Shown here: piece by piece, positions 8,366 through 18,546 of the stretch
Numbering within the stretch: position 1 is the first letter of the stretch
Layout: each line of letters opens with the position of its first letter
Assembly (NCBI GenBank): GCA_017592665.1
Contig: JAGFNW010000007.1
Span: 214,428-278,427, forward strand
Length of the DNA stretch: 64,000 bases
Source: Streptosporangiaceae bacterium NEAU-GS5
Lineage (GTDB): Bacteria; Actinomycetota; Actinomycetes; Streptosporangiales; Streptosporangiaceae
Reading direction: 5' to 3'
Translations under genes and position numbers: made by a program
Notes under the pieces: model-generated
What the model was told of the DNA's origin: nothing
What the model saw: the letters and a program-made list of their open reading frames with translations, nothing else
Databases searched by the model: none

Positions 8366-8650
8366 GCAGCGAAGCGACCTGAAGAAACCGTGGCCAGCGA
8401 TCATACTTGTCGCCCCCGCGACACACGGGAAAGCGCGGGAATCGAAGGCAGTCGTGAGCAACCGCGCGACAAGCCGATGAGAGACGTGCTGATCGCCGGA
8501 GGAATCCGCGCGGTCGTCGGCATGCAGGCCGGTTGCACGTACCAGCGGATGCAATCAGCACCACGGGCTCTGGGCCGGGAGTCGAGGTCGACCCGCCCGA
8601 ATCGGGCCGGCCCGGTGAGCGTCTGCCAGACCTTGTCCGGACAAACGAAG
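8366..8650. other. Gene-free interval before tRNA-Thr
   Basis: About 285 bp without a credible coding frame. The short open frames here lack codon bias, RBS and any family pattern. I see no repeat or promoter strong enough to name. Confidence 0.6.
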
Positions 8651-8675
8651 AGCCCCCGACCAAGCGCCAGGGGCT
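8651..8675 (-). terminator. Hairpin terminator downstream of tRNA-Thr
   Basis: AGCCCC (8651-8656) pairs with GGGGCT (8670-8675). It lies 10 nt past the 3' end of the minus-strand tRNA and is followed on that strand by a moderately T-rich run (CTTCGTTTG). Confidence 0.6.
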
Positions 8676-8685
8676 TTCAGATCCG

Positions 8686-8758
8686 AGCCGCCTTGGGGAA
8701 TCGAACCCCAGACCTTCTGTTTACAAGACAGATGCTCTGCCGATTGAGCTAAGGCGGC
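8686..8758 (-). tRNA. tRNA-Thr(TGT)
   Basis: 73-nt cloverleaf on the minus strand. The acceptor stem GCCGCCT/AGGCGGC is fully paired, the D-loop contains AGCTCAATCGGCAGAGC, the anticodon stem is TCTGT/ACAGA around loop CTTGTAA (anticodon TGT), and the T-arm is CTGGG-GTTCGAT-CCCC-type. CCA is not encoded. Confidence 0.96.
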
Positions 8759-8796
8759 GATGACAGGACGAGTTTAATGGGCTCAGGGCCGTACCG

Positions 8797-9753
8797 TCAC
8801 CGGCGGCGACGGGAGACTTCGTAGAGTGCGATCCCGGCGGCGACACCGGCGTTGAGCGACTCGGTCGCGGCGCTCATCGGGATGCGCACGATCTGGTCGC
8901 ATGCCTCGCGGACGAGGCGGGACAGACCCTTGCCCTCCGACCCCACGACCACCACGAGCGGCTCGGTGGCCAGCTCCAGGTCGGCCACGTCGAGCTTCGC
9001 CTCACCATCGAGACCGACGACGAACAGGCCGTCCTCCCGATAGGCCTGGAGGGCCTGGGTGAGGTTGGCCGCGCGGGCCACGGGCAGGTTGGCGAGCGTC
9101 CCCGCCGAGGTCTTCCAGGCTCCCGCCGTGACACCGGCCGAGCGCCTGGATGGAACGAGCAGTCCGTGCACGCCGAACGCGGTGGCCGAACGGGCGATCG
9201 CGCCCAGGTTGCGCGGGTCGGTCACGCCGTCGAGGGCGACGATCAGCGGCACTTCGGCCGCCTCACGGGCGCGCTCGACGAGCGCGTCGGGATGCTCGTA
9301 TTCGTACGCCGGGATCTGCAAGCCGATGCCCTGGTGGATCCCGCCATCGGTGAGGCGGTCAAGCTTCTCGCGCGACACCTCGAGGAGGGCGATCCCGTGA
9401 TCGGCGGCGATTTTGATGGCCTCGCGGACGCGGTCGTCGCCCTCGACCCGCTGGGCCACATAGAGGGCGTTGGCCGGGACTCCGGCGCGCAGGGCCTCGA
9501 CCACCGGATTGCGCCCACCGATCACCTCGGGCGCGTCGTCGGAGCGCCGGACCCGGGAAACGGGCCGCTTGGCACCGGTGCGCTCCTCGCGCTCGACCCG
9601 CTCGGTCCTCGCCTTGTCCTTATACCAATGCCGGGCCTCGGCAGGCGGCGTCGCACCGCGGCCGGAGAGCGACGCACGGCCCTTGCCGCCGGTCCCTCGG
9701 GTCGCACCCTGTCGTCTCGCGGGCTTCTTCGGCGCCCGTCCTCCTCCTGCCAT
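8797..9753 (-). CDS. rlmB: 23S rRNA (guanosine-2251-2'-O)-methyltransferase RlmB (SpoU/TrmH)
   Basis: Methylates the 2'-OH of G2251 in the peptidyl-transferase loop of 23S rRNA. A basic low-complexity N-terminal tail of about 75 residues precedes the substrate-binding domain (about 78-150) and the SPOUT domain, with motif 1 DPRNLGAIARSA, motif 2 VGSEGKGLSRLV and motif 3 IPMSAATESLNAGVAA forming the knotted SAM site. ATG at 9753 gives a normal MAGGGRAPKK start; a GTG nine codons upstream is in frame. In M. tuberculosis the homologue follows cysS directly; here an AlbA-type gene is inserted between them. Confidence 0.95.
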   Translation of the reverse strand: MAGGGRAPKKPARRQGATRGTGGKGRASLSGRGATPPAEARHWYKDKARTERVEREERTGAKRPVSRVRRSDDAPEVIGGRNPVVEALRAGVPANALYVAQRVEGDDRVREAIKIAADHGIALLEVSREKLDRLTDGGIHQGIGLQIPAYEYEHPDALVERAREAAEVPLIVALDGVTDPRNLGAIARSATAFGVHGLLVPSRRSAGVTAGAWKTSAGTLANLPVARAANLTQALQAYREDGLFVVGLDGEAKLDVADLELATEPLVVVVGSEGKGLSRLVREACDQIVRIPMSAATESLNAGVAAGIALYEVSRRRR

Positions 9754-9813
9754 GCAGTCAAGGGTACGGGCTGCCGGCACTCAACATCGCATCCTCCGGC
9801 TTGAACTTATGGT

Positions 9814-9841
9814 TTGATTGCAGTGCAACCTAACCTAGTGT
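9814..9841 (+). promoter_or_regulatory. Possible promoter of the AlbA-domain gene
   Basis: TTGATT (9814-9819) and TAGTGT (9836-9841) are separated by 16 nt and lie 38 nt upstream of the GTG start. Both hexamers are weak matches, so this is a suggestion only. Confidence 0.3.
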
Positions 9842-9878
9842 TCAATTCCCCCGCACTTTGTGTTCAGGAGAAGCCGCG

Positions 9879-11666
9879 GTGTCGTTCCTTCGCGAAGATC
9901 CTCTCCGGAGGCTGGCCGAGACGGCACTCCAGGCTCTCGCCAGCGGTGCCTCGGGCGACGCGGTCGAGTCGGATCAGCTCGACTGTAAAGAGGATCCGGC
10001 CCGCGCCAGGCTCAAAGGGCGAAACATCACCCAGTGGCCGACTCGCGATGATGAGGCCGCTTTGATGCTCGCCGAAGCGGCCGCCTGTATGGCGAACTCC
10101 GGCGGTGGCGTGCTGATCGTCGGCGTGGCGGACAAGACGGGGCAGCCCTCGGGGACCAATCTCGAGGAGTCCTGGCTGCGCGGAAGGATCTACGAGCTGT
10201 CCGAGCGCCGCCTGACATGCGCGATCGAACCGGTGCACCTGCTGGGGGCGCGGCTTCTGATCGTCATCGCGCCGCCCGCGCAGGAGCTCATCCGCGTGCG
10301 CGGCAAGGCCAGACACCGGGTCGATCGGTGTTGCGTCGAGGTGGACGCCGGCACATGGGTCGCCCGGCATTTGGTGCGCATCGGCTATGACTGGTCGGCG
10401 CAGCCTTCGGGTGTGTCTCCGGAGGCCGTACGACCGGCGGCGATCGTCGTGGCGCGGCGATACCTCGCAAGCAGCGGCGAGCCACGCGGCGAGGAGCTGT
10501 CCGATGCGGACGAACCGGAGCTGCTACGCCGTCTGGGGGTCATCCACCCGTCAGGGGTGCTCAGCAACGCGGGAGCGCTGCTGCTGACCAGCCACGCCGA
10601 TCAAGTGCTCATCGACTACCGCCGACGCGATCATCCTGGCGGCGATTCGCTGATCCGGCTCGACCATTCCGATCTCTCCGTCCTGGAGTCCCTGCAGGAG
10701 GTCGAGCAGGCCATCGCGCAGGCCAACCGGGTGACCCACGTGCCAGGAGCCTCCCTTGCCGTCGGCCAGATCAGGGCCATCCCCGAGGGTGCGGTCCGCG
10801 AGGCGCTGGCCAACGCCATCGCCCATCGCGACTGGACGTGTCAGGACCCCGTGATCGTCGAATTCGTGGCGGACGAGCTCATCATCCAGTCGCCCGGGGG
10901 ATTCGCCGAAGGTGTGGATCCCGCACGGCTCATCACCGCCCCCGCGCAGACCCGCAATCCACACCTTGCCGACATTCTTCGCAGACTCCGGATCGCCGAG
11001 CGAGAAGGTATCGGCGTCGACCGGATGTATCGGGAACTGGTCCGCCTGGGTCATCCCGCACCGGAGATCGTCGAGCTGCCCGGTCCGCACGTGCGCTGCG
11101 CGCTTGTCGGCGGGGCCCCGGACGTACGACTCCTGCGCCTGATGACGGGTCTCGAACCGCCGCGACGCTACGAGGATCTCGACATCGTCCTGCTCGTCGA
11201 CGCGTTGCGGCGCACCCCGGCCGTCAGCGCGACGTCCCTCGCGGCGATCCTGCAGAAGGAGCCGGAGGAGGCCGCGGCCACGCTCACTCGGGCCGAGGCC
11301 ACCACCTTCGGCGGTGCGCCGCTCGTCACCAGGACCGCCCGTACGGCCCGCTACCGGCGTCCCGAGTTCCGCTTCGGCGAAGCGGCCAGGGGACATCTGC
11401 AGCCCGACCTGCCCTACTACCGACACAGCCGCGAGGAAGTGATCGAGCACGTCATCGAATACGTCCAGCGCCACGGGCAGATCAAGAACAGCGACTACGT
11501 CGAGTTGTTCGGCGTCTCGTCGGCATACGCCTCAACGGTTCTGCGGGAGCTGGCCGGACTCGAAGGCGGCCATCTCCTGCAGCCCGGCCGGGAACCCAAC
11601 ATGGGGCGCTTCGCGCATTACGTTCCCGGACCGGGATTTCCACCGGACAAGCTCGACCAGCACTAG
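9879..11666 (+). CDS. AlbA_2/Schlafen-type putative DNA-binding, ATP-binding protein
   Basis: 595-residue protein. The N-terminal part (about 10-150) has the AlbA_2/Schlafen pattern: an acidic ESDQLDCKED strand, then MANSGGGVLIVGVADKTG. The middle (about 290-400) has the HATPase-like segment seen in COG2865 proteins, with VREALANAIAHRDW, ELIIQSPGGF and REGIGVDRMYREL. The C-terminus has winged-helix character (YVELFGVSSAYASTVLRELA). COG2865-type proteins are called transcriptional regulators or RecG-like, but biochemical roles are poorly known. The GTG start at 9879 is set by AGGAG 8 nt upstream. It sits between two conserved translation genes, so it is probably an insertion into the ancestral cysS-rlmB order. 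Confidence 0.8.
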   Translation: MSFLREDPLRRLAETALQALASGASGDAVESDQLDCKEDPARARLKGRNITQWPTRDDEAALMLAEAAACMANSGGGVLIVGVADKTGQPSGTNLEESWLRGRIYELSERRLTCAIEPVHLLGARLLIVIAPPAQELIRVRGKARHRVDRCCVEVDAGTWVARHLVRIGYDWSAQPSGVSPEAVRPAAIVVARRYLASSGEPRGEELSDADEPELLRRLGVIHPSGVLSNAGALLLTSHADQVLIDYRRRDHPGGDSLIRLDHSDLSVLESLQEVEQAIAQANRVTHVPGASLAVGQIRAIPEGAVREALANAIAHRDWTCQDPVIVEFVADELIIQSPGGFAEGVDPARLITAPAQTRNPHLADILRRLRIAEREGIGVDRMYRELVRLGHPAPEIVELPGPHVRCALVGGAPDVRLLRLMTGLEPPRRYEDLDIVLLVDALRRTPAVSATSLAAILQKEPEEAAATLTRAEATTFGGAPLVTRTARTARYRRPEFRFGEAARGHLQPDLPYYRHSREEVIEHVIEYVQRHGQIKNSDYVELFGVSSAYASTVLRELAGLEGGHLLQPGREPNMGRFAHYVPGPGFPPDKLDQH

Positions 11667-11796
11667 CCCCCGCCGGAGGCATCCACGGCCAGCGAGGCCC
11701 GCCCGGCAACCTATCCAGGGCAGCCGATCCGGCCGGGCCGGCGGACCCGCGTCACCAATGGGCGGAGCAGATCCGTAGCAGGGCTTGGGTCGTGCG

Positions 11797-11850
11797 TGAC
11801 AAATCAGGCCCTGCGGGCGAGGCCGGTCGTGGCAGGCCGGGGATTTGTCA
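11797..11850. terminator. Long imperfect hairpin between convergent genes
   Basis: TGACAAATC (11797-11805) pairs perfectly with GATTTGTCA (11842-11850), and an inner CCTGC/GCAGG pair extends the fold. It lies between the stops of the AlbA-type gene and cysS and probably terminates both. No T-run follows. Confidence 0.5.
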
Positions 11851-11858
11851 GACGCGGC

Positions 11859-13253
<1,395 letters not shown>

Positions 13254-13314
13254 AGACGCAAGGCTAACGCCTTCTCCCACAGCACAGGGAAACTTGCGCC
13301 ACCGTGAGCGAACA

Positions 13315-13695
13315 CTATCGATGCATGACGACCTTCTGCGGGGTGATTCGGACAATCACCCGCTGGTTGTCCGGGTTGCCCTCCTGGAACGCCTTGTCAT
13401 CGTATTTCCAGGACAGCTCCTCAATCAGCTCGCCCGCGGGGTCGTCGATCATGTCGACTACGCCTCTGACCTCGACATATCGATACGGATCGGCTGGATC
13501 GAAGACGACGATCGACACGCGGGGATCGCGTTCGAGATTCCGATGCTTCCGGCGCCCCTTAACGGTCGAGAACAGAATGTCGTCCCTATCGGTCTTGACC
13601 CAGATGACGGACGACTGAGGCGCTCCGTCGGGATTGATGGTGGACACGGTGGCGAAGTTGGCCGCGTCGAAAAACACCCGAATCTCGTCGTTCAT
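13315..13695 (-). CDS. PPOX-class (F420/flavin-dependent) oxidoreductase
   Basis: 126-residue split-barrel protein of the pyridoxamine-5'-phosphate-oxidase-like superfamily. The signature [15 protein letters not shown], the [17 protein letters not shown] block and the short length match the Rv1155-type group whose members bind F420 rather than FMN. Substrate and exact cofactor are not visible from sequence. It is upstream of and in the same orientation as cysS, separated by about 60 nt. Confidence 0.85.
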   Translation of the reverse strand: MNDEIRVFFDAANFATVSTINPDGAPQSSVIWVKTDRDDILFSTVKGRRKHRNLERDPRVSIVVFDPADPYRYVEVRGVVDMIDDPAGELIEELSWKYDDKAFQEGNPDNQRVIVRITPQKVVMHR

Positions 13696-13764
13696 ACGCT
13701 GATCATGCCATTCGCCCGTGTCGCGATCAGCCGGGGGCACCCGATTCTGTAGGCTCGGACCGCC

Positions 13765-15051
13765 ATGGTTGCGACTCCCCCCGCGGCGGCCTACCGCCCG
13801 TCCTCCCCCACGCCACCGGCGGCGCCCAGCGCGTTCGTGCTCGGGCTGCGCCGCATCGGCATCGGTCTCGCCGGCCTCGCGGTCGCCGTGCTGACCGCGG
13901 CCGCCTGCGTGCTCTCCTTCGACGACCTCCGGTCGCTGGCCCTGATCGGCCGGGCGCAAGAGAAGTATGCGTACCTCTATCCGGTCGCGTTCGACGCCCT
14001 GCTGGTCGTCGCGCTGCTGGGATTACTCCTGCTGCGCACGGGCCGCCTGCTGGTGCGGATCCAGGTGGGCGCCGTTCTGGTCCTGCTGCTGGTCGCGGCC
14101 GCCACGGCGGCCGCGGCCACCGCGAGCGGCACCGGCATCGACCCCTCGCGCGCCGCCGTCGTGGTCGCGCTGCTGCCCTGGGTGATGCTGACCGTCGGCC
14201 TCTGGCTGCTGCTCCTGATCATCACGTACGCCCATGCCCGCCGAGCCGACCTCGACGATGCCGACGACGCAGCCGAGGAGCTGGTCCCGTTCGACTCGAC
14301 CCAGCCCCTTCCTGTTCCCTCTTCTGTACGGCCCGCCGACGTACGGCCCGCGGATGTACGGCCCGCCGACGTTCGGCCCGCCGAGCCCCAGGCCGAATCC
14401 GGAGCTCCGGCATCGCCCGGCAAGCATTCGCGTCCTTCCCGGCCCGGCCGCCCGGCACGCCCCGTCCGCTGGGGCGACCTTCAGCGCTACCGCCCGGGCG
14501 ACGTCCTGGTCCACCCGCTGCCCAAGCGCAGTCCTGGTGAGAGCGGCTTCCAGCCCGACGAGCCGCCGACCCCGCCCGCGGTTCCCGAGCTCGTTTCCGG
14601 CCCTCCCCCCGAGACCGACTCCGACGACGAGTCGGGGGTCGACACTCAGCCCATGCGGCAGATCAGCGATGCTCCCGATCCCGCGCACGGCCCGGAGAGC
14701 GCCGATCCCGAGGAGCTGGCCGCCCCTGACGCGCCTGCCACCACTGCTGCCACTGCCACAGCAGCCGCTACCACTGCTGCCCCTGCCGCCATTGCCCCTG
14801 CCACCGCGCCGCCGAAAGCGAGGGCGAAGGCAAGGGCGAGGCCGAAGCCGAAGGCGGAGGAAGGTCCCGTCGCGGACGAGGGTCCCGCCGCCGAGGCCGC
14901 GGGCGACACGGCTGCGGCTGCGGCTGCGGCTGATGAAGCCGAGCCGAAAGAGGCGAGCACCGACGACGTAGGGACCGACGACGTAGGGACGGTCCCGATG
15001 GCGCCGCCTTCGGGGCGGGTCCGCAGTACGCCGCGCCGCCCCACGGAATAG
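13765..15051 (+). CDS. DUF2637 membrane protein with long disordered tail
   Basis: 428 residues. The N-terminus (about 25-165) has four membrane helices in the DUF2637 arrangement (RIGIGLAGLAVAVLTAAACVLSF, YPVAFDALLVVALLGLLLL and two more), as in Streptomyces plasmid-spread and membrane proteins. Residues about 180-428 are low-complexity: four VRPAD repeats, then Pro/Glu-rich, Ala/Thr-rich and acidic stretches, ending with a duplicated TDDVG. The tail is probably cytoplasmic and intrinsically disordered. Function is unknown. It converges on the GlsB pair and is insulated by a strong terminator. Confidence 0.8.
   Translation: MVATPPAAAYRPSSPTPPAAPSAFVLGLRRIGIGLAGLAVAVLTAAACVLSFDDLRSLALIGRAQEKYAYLYPVAFDALLVVALLGLLLLRTGRLLVRIQVGAVLVLLLVAAATAAAATASGTGIDPSRAAVVVALLPWVMLTVGLWLLLLIITYAHARRADLDDADDAAEELVPFDSTQPLPVPSSVRPADVRPADVRPADVRPAEPQAESGAPASPGKHSRPSRPGRPARPVRWGDLQRYRPGDVLVHPLPKRSPGESGFQPDEPPTPPAVPELVSGPPPETDSDDESGVDTQPMRQISDAPDPAHGPESADPEELAAPDAPATTAATATAAATTAAPAAIAPATAPPKARAKARARPKPKAEEGPVADEGPAAEAAGDTAAAAAAADEAEPKEASTDDVGTDDVGTVPMAPPSGRVRSTPRRPTE
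14326..14385 (+). repeat. Four 15-bp tandem repeats inside the DUF2637 gene
   Basis: Units gtacggcccgccgac at 14326, 14341, 14356 and 14371, with one to three differences per unit. They encode VRPAD four times. A second in-gene 15-bp duplication lies at 14961-14990 (TDDVG twice). Unit length is a multiple of three, so copy changes keep the frame. Confidence 0.9.
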
Positions 15052-15122
15052 CCCACGGAATAGCCCCATGGAATAGGGCCCCGCCGAACAGCCTCCCGCC
15101 AGCGGCCGCCGCCTCCGGGCAG

Positions 15123-15169
15123 TCGAAAGACCCGCTCGAACTCCTCTTCGGAGCGAGCGGGTCTTTCGA
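15123..15169. terminator. Bidirectional terminator hairpin
   Basis: A perfect 16-bp stem pairs 15123-15138 with 15154-15169; the 15-nt loop can itself pair as CTCC/GGAG. It lies between the stop of the DUF2637 gene and the convergent GlsB genes. Confidence 0.85.
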
Positions 15170-15212
15170 TTCCCAGCGGTCAGGAGGTCAAAGGACGATC
15201 TCCTGAGCCGCC

Positions 15213-15482
15213 CTAGACTCTCGTTCTCCCGGACACCCCCGCGACGATGCCGACACCAACGACGGCGAGGACGACCTGCATGACCAGCTCGATCCAGTCG
15301 ATGCCGTCGGTGGTCGCGACACCGAGATACTGTGCGATGACCGTACCGATCAGGGCGGCGACGATGCCGACGACGAGGGTGAGGAGCCAGCCGATCGGCT
15401 GACGCCCCGGCAAGAACAGCCGTCCCAGCGCACCGATGATCGCACCGATGACGATTGCGCCGAGAATGGACTGAATGGTCAT
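15213..15482 (-). CDS. GlsB/YeaQ/YmgE family small membrane protein (copy 1)
   Basis: 89-residue protein with three membrane segments and the glycine-rich pattern of the transglycosylase-associated (GlsB/YeaQ/YmgE) family: an N-terminal GAIVIGAIIGALGRLFLPG, then GIVAALIGTVIAQYLGV, then a third helix. These proteins are stress-induced in several bacteria, with unknown mechanism. GGGAGG sits 6 nt before the ATG. A close paralogue lies just upstream in the same orientation. Confidence 0.9.
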   Translation of the reverse strand: MTIQSILGAIVIGAIIGALGRLFLPGRQPIGWLLTLVVGIVAALIGTVIAQYLGVATTDGIDWIELVMQVVLAVVGVGIVAGVSGRTRV

Positions 15483-15493
15483 TACCGACCTCC

Positions 15494-15537
15494 CGTAGAG
15501 GGGATTACGCTCTCGGAGGCGACAAGTACCCTCTACG
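15494..15537. repeat. Inverted repeat CGTAGAGGG...CCCTCTACG between GlsB paralogues
   Basis: Perfect 9-bp arms at 15494-15502 and 15529-15537, ending at the RBS of the downstream GlsB gene. It could be a partial terminator for the upstream copy, an RNA fold that controls the downstream RBS, or an operator. Confidence 0.5.
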
Positions 15538-15564
15538 CGGAAAGTATGCGTCCGGCAAAGAACG

Positions 15565-15825
15565 CTAACGGCGGCGGTTGCTGACCAGGAGCACCCCGAC
15601 GATGGCGAAGCCGATCTGCAGCGCCCACTGGATCCAGTCGATGCCCTTCGTACTGCTCACGCCGAACAGCCAGGCCACCAGGGTGCCGATCAGGGCGGCG
15701 ACGATGCCGATGACGATGGTCAGGCCCATGCCGATGTTCTGCCTGCCGGGGATGAGCAGGCGTGCGATCAAGCCGATCACGCCGCCGATGATAATCGCCC
15801 ACAGAATGCTGCCGATGATGGCCAT
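15565..15825 (-). CDS. GlsB/YeaQ/YmgE family small membrane protein (copy 2)
   Basis: 86-residue three-helix membrane protein, same family and layout as the neighbour at 15213 and about half identical to it (shared LGRLFLPGRQ versus IARLLIPGRQ, then IVAALIGT and GIDWI). The pair looks like a tandem duplication that has diverged. It is upstream of copy 1 and may be read through the 15494-15537 inverted repeat. Confidence 0.9.
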   Translation of the reverse strand: MAIIGSILWAIIIGGVIGLIARLLIPGRQNIGMGLTIVIGIVAALIGTLVAWLFGVSSTKGIDWIQWALQIGFAIVGVLLVSNRRR

Positions 15826-15968
15826 CAGTCCCCCAGATCACGATGTTTCCAGGAGGGAGATACCCATCATGCGAGAGGATCATCCTGTGGAGGGTGGCGG
15901 CCCGCTTCCCGCGCCTGGGTCCAGGCCGCCACCCCCGGGAATCCGCTTGCGGCAGCGCCATCCCGCAG

Positions 15969-16469
15969 TTATGACGCCTGCGGAGCCATACCGGTTTGCT
16001 TTGGCGGCTGCCAGACCACAGCCGTCGCCACGGCCGCCACGCCTTCCCCACGGCCCGTGAAGCCGAGACCGTCGGTCGTGGTGGCCGAGACGCTCACCGG
16101 GGCTCCTGCGGCCGCTGAGAGCGCCTTCTCGGCCTCTTCGCGGCGCGGCGCCACCTTCGGCCGGTTGCCGATCACCTGAACGGCCACGTTGCCGATTTCG
16201 AAGCCCGCGGCACGCACCCGCCGGGCCGTCTCCTCGAGCAGGGCCGGGCCGCTCGCGCCGGCCCAGCGCGGGTCGGCCGTGCCGAACAGGCCGCCGATGT
16301 CGCCGAGACCGGCGGCGGACAGCAGCGCGTCACAGCAGGCGTGCGCGACCGCGTCGCCGTCGGAGTGGCCGGCCAGGCCGACCTCGCCCGGCCAGTGCAG
16401 GCCGGCCAGGTGAAGCGGGCGGCCGGATGCGAAAGGGTGGACGTCGGTTCCGACGCCCACCCTTGGCAA
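15969..16469 (-). CDS. ispF: 2-C-methyl-D-erythritol 2,4-cyclodiphosphate synthase
   Basis: 166-residue cytosolic trimeric enzyme of the MEP pathway, making the cyclodiphosphate for IPP/DMAPP synthesis. Zinc/substrate motifs are present: GTDVHPF (Asp and His ligands) and [11 protein letters not shown] (second His), with the C-terminal [16 protein letters not shown]. Start is a TTG at 16469, 8 nt after the carD stop; a GTG three codons inside is the alternative. In M. tuberculosis and Streptomyces ispD lies between carD and ispF; here ispF follows carD directly. Confidence 0.95.
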   Translation of the reverse strand: MPRVGVGTDVHPFASGRPLHLAGLHWPGEVGLAGHSDGDAVAHACCDALLSAAGLGDIGGLFGTADPRWAGASGPALLEETARRVRAAGFEIGNVAVQVIGNRPKVAPRREEAEKALSAAAGAPVSVSATTTDGLGFTGRGEGVAAVATAVVWQPPKQTGMAPQAS

Positions 16470-16477
16470 AGTCGTGC

Positions 16478-16960
16478 TCAGGAGTTCAGCACTTCGTCGA
16501 GAAGCGCTTCCGCCTTGTCTTCATTGGTCTTCTCGGCCAGAGCGAGCTCACTGACCAGTATCTGACGCGCCTTGGCCAGCATGCGCTTCTCGCCCGCGGA
16601 AAGACCGCGCTCCCTGTCGCGCCGCCAGAGGTCGCGAACGACCTCGGCCACCTTGTTGACGTCGCCGGACGCCAGTTTCTCGAGGTTGGCCTTATAGCGG
16701 CGGGACCAGTTGGTGGGCTCTTCGGTGTGTGGCATTCTGAGCACGTCGAAGACGCGCTCCAAGCCCTCCTGGCCGACGACGTCGCGCACACCGACAAGCT
16801 CAGCGTTGTCAGCAGGCACCTGGACGGTCAGGTCGCCCTTGTCGACCTTCAGAACCAGATAGGTTCTTTCCTCGCCCTTGATGGTGCGGGTCGTGATGGC
16901 CTCGATCCTCGCAGCCCCGTGGTGGGGGTAGACGACAGTGTCGCCGACCTGGAAAGTCAT
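16478..16960 (-). CDS. carD: CarD/CdnL-type RNA polymerase-binding transcription factor
   Basis: 160-residue essential-type global regulator. The N-terminal Tudor-like RNAP-interaction domain (about 1-60: [20 protein letters not shown]) binds the beta subunit. The helical C-terminal domain carries the conserved tryptophan ([17 protein letters not shown]) that wedges into the upstream edge of the transcription bubble and stabilises open complexes at rRNA and other promoters. Length and order match mycobacterial CarD. It is first in an operon with ispF. Confidence 0.95.
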   Translation of the reverse strand: MTFQVGDTVVYPHHGAARIEAITTRTIKGEERTYLVLKVDKGDLTVQVPADNAELVGVRDVVGQEGLERVFDVLRMPHTEEPTNWSRRYKANLEKLASGDVNKVAEVVRDLWRRDRERGLSAGEKRMLAKARQILVSELALAEKTNEDKAEALLDEVLNS

Positions 16961-17040
16961 GTGACAAGTACCCCTTCCGCTGTACTCCAGAGTACCACGC
17001 GCCTAGAGCCTCCCGGAACAGTGAAATGACCATAACTGCA

Positions 17041-17068
17041 GGTCAAAGCCTCATTTTAGGGCTTGACA
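17041..17068. promoter_or_regulatory. Divergent -35-like elements in the carD/lipoprotein gap
   Basis: TTGACC on the minus strand (forward GGTCAA, 17041-17046) and TTGACA on the plus strand (17063-17068) face away from each other. They form a near inverted repeat, GTCAA-A-GCC with GGGCTTGAC. I cannot place convincing -10 boxes for either, so promoter identity is tentative. Confidence 0.35.
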
Positions 17069-17209
17069 ACTGCTCAACTCTATGTAAGGGATAGTCCCGA
17101 TCTATGGGATGACCTGCGGTGGGACGGGATTGCGGGGCGGCGCGCAGACCTTTCATGGTCACGGATAAGGTGTCTGCGACACACTGACGCATCAAGGAGA
17201 ACCCGGACC

Positions 17210-17836
17210 GTGACCAGCACCCGCCTCCGCAAGGTGATCGCCGTTGCCGCGCTCCTGGCGGCCACTCAGGCCGTGGCCGCGTGCGCTTCCGGGTTCGACG
17301 CCAACACCAACAAGCCGTACGTGCCGTCCGAGCCCAACGTCCTGATCACGGACGGGACCTACGGCCACAACGGCATCTACATCCCGCAGGTGTTCATCCT
17401 CGGGCCCGACCCGGGCGGCACGATCCCGGCCGGCGGGCGCGCCTCCCTTTATCTGAGCGTGGTCAACAACAACGCCCAGGCCGACCAGCTGATCGCCGTG
17501 GCGCCGGCCGGGCAGCAGGTCACCTCGGTCGAGGGCGCCGAGCCCATCGCGGTCCCGCCGGGCACGCTGGTCAACATGGGCAAGCCCAGCCCCAAGCTGA
17601 CCGTCACCGGGCTCAAGCAGCCCCTGCGCGGCGGCGAGAGCATCCCGCTGACGTTCAAGTTCCAGAACGCGGGCGACATCTCGATCACGGTCCCGGTGAT
17701 CACCAGGAACCGTGAGTACGCGACGCTGCCGCCGGCCTCCGAGCCGGCCCCGACGCCGACCGCGACGGCCACCCTGACCCCGTCCGCGAGCCCGTCCGCC
17801 GAAGCGCCGTCGCCGACGCCGACGCCGACGAGCTGA
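17210..17836 (+). CDS. Secreted lipoprotein, PCu(A)C/DUF461-like
   Basis: 208-residue lipoprotein. Signal peptide of about 24 residues with lipobox VAAC, so the mature protein is anchored by a lipidated Cys on the outer face of the membrane. A beta-sandwich of about 140 residues follows; its late block (LKQPLRGGESIPLTFKFQNAG) resembles copper chaperone PCu(A)C/DUF461 proteins. The full H/M copper motif is not evident, so a copper role is uncertain. The C-terminus is a Pro/Thr/Ser/Ala linker-like tail. GTG start is fixed by AAGGAGAA seven bases upstream. It converges on regX3. Confidence 0.8.
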   Translation: MTSTRLRKVIAVAALLAATQAVAACASGFDANTNKPYVPSEPNVLITDGTYGHNGIYIPQVFILGPDPGGTIPAGGRASLYLSVVNNNAQADQLIAVAPAGQQVTSVEGAEPIAVPPGTLVNMGKPSPKLTVTGLKQPLRGGESIPLTFKFQNAGDISITVPVITRNREYATLPPASEPAPTPTATATLTPSASPSAEAPSPTPTPTS

Positions 17837-17856
17837 GACTCGGCCCGGCTGAGGGG

Positions 17857-18542
<686 letters not shown>

Positions 18543-18546
<4 letters not shown>

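Noticed and set aside
14326..14385. CRISPR-like short repeats
   Set aside because: Units are directly adjacent without spacers and encode an in-frame peptide repeat. I found no CRISPR array in the window.
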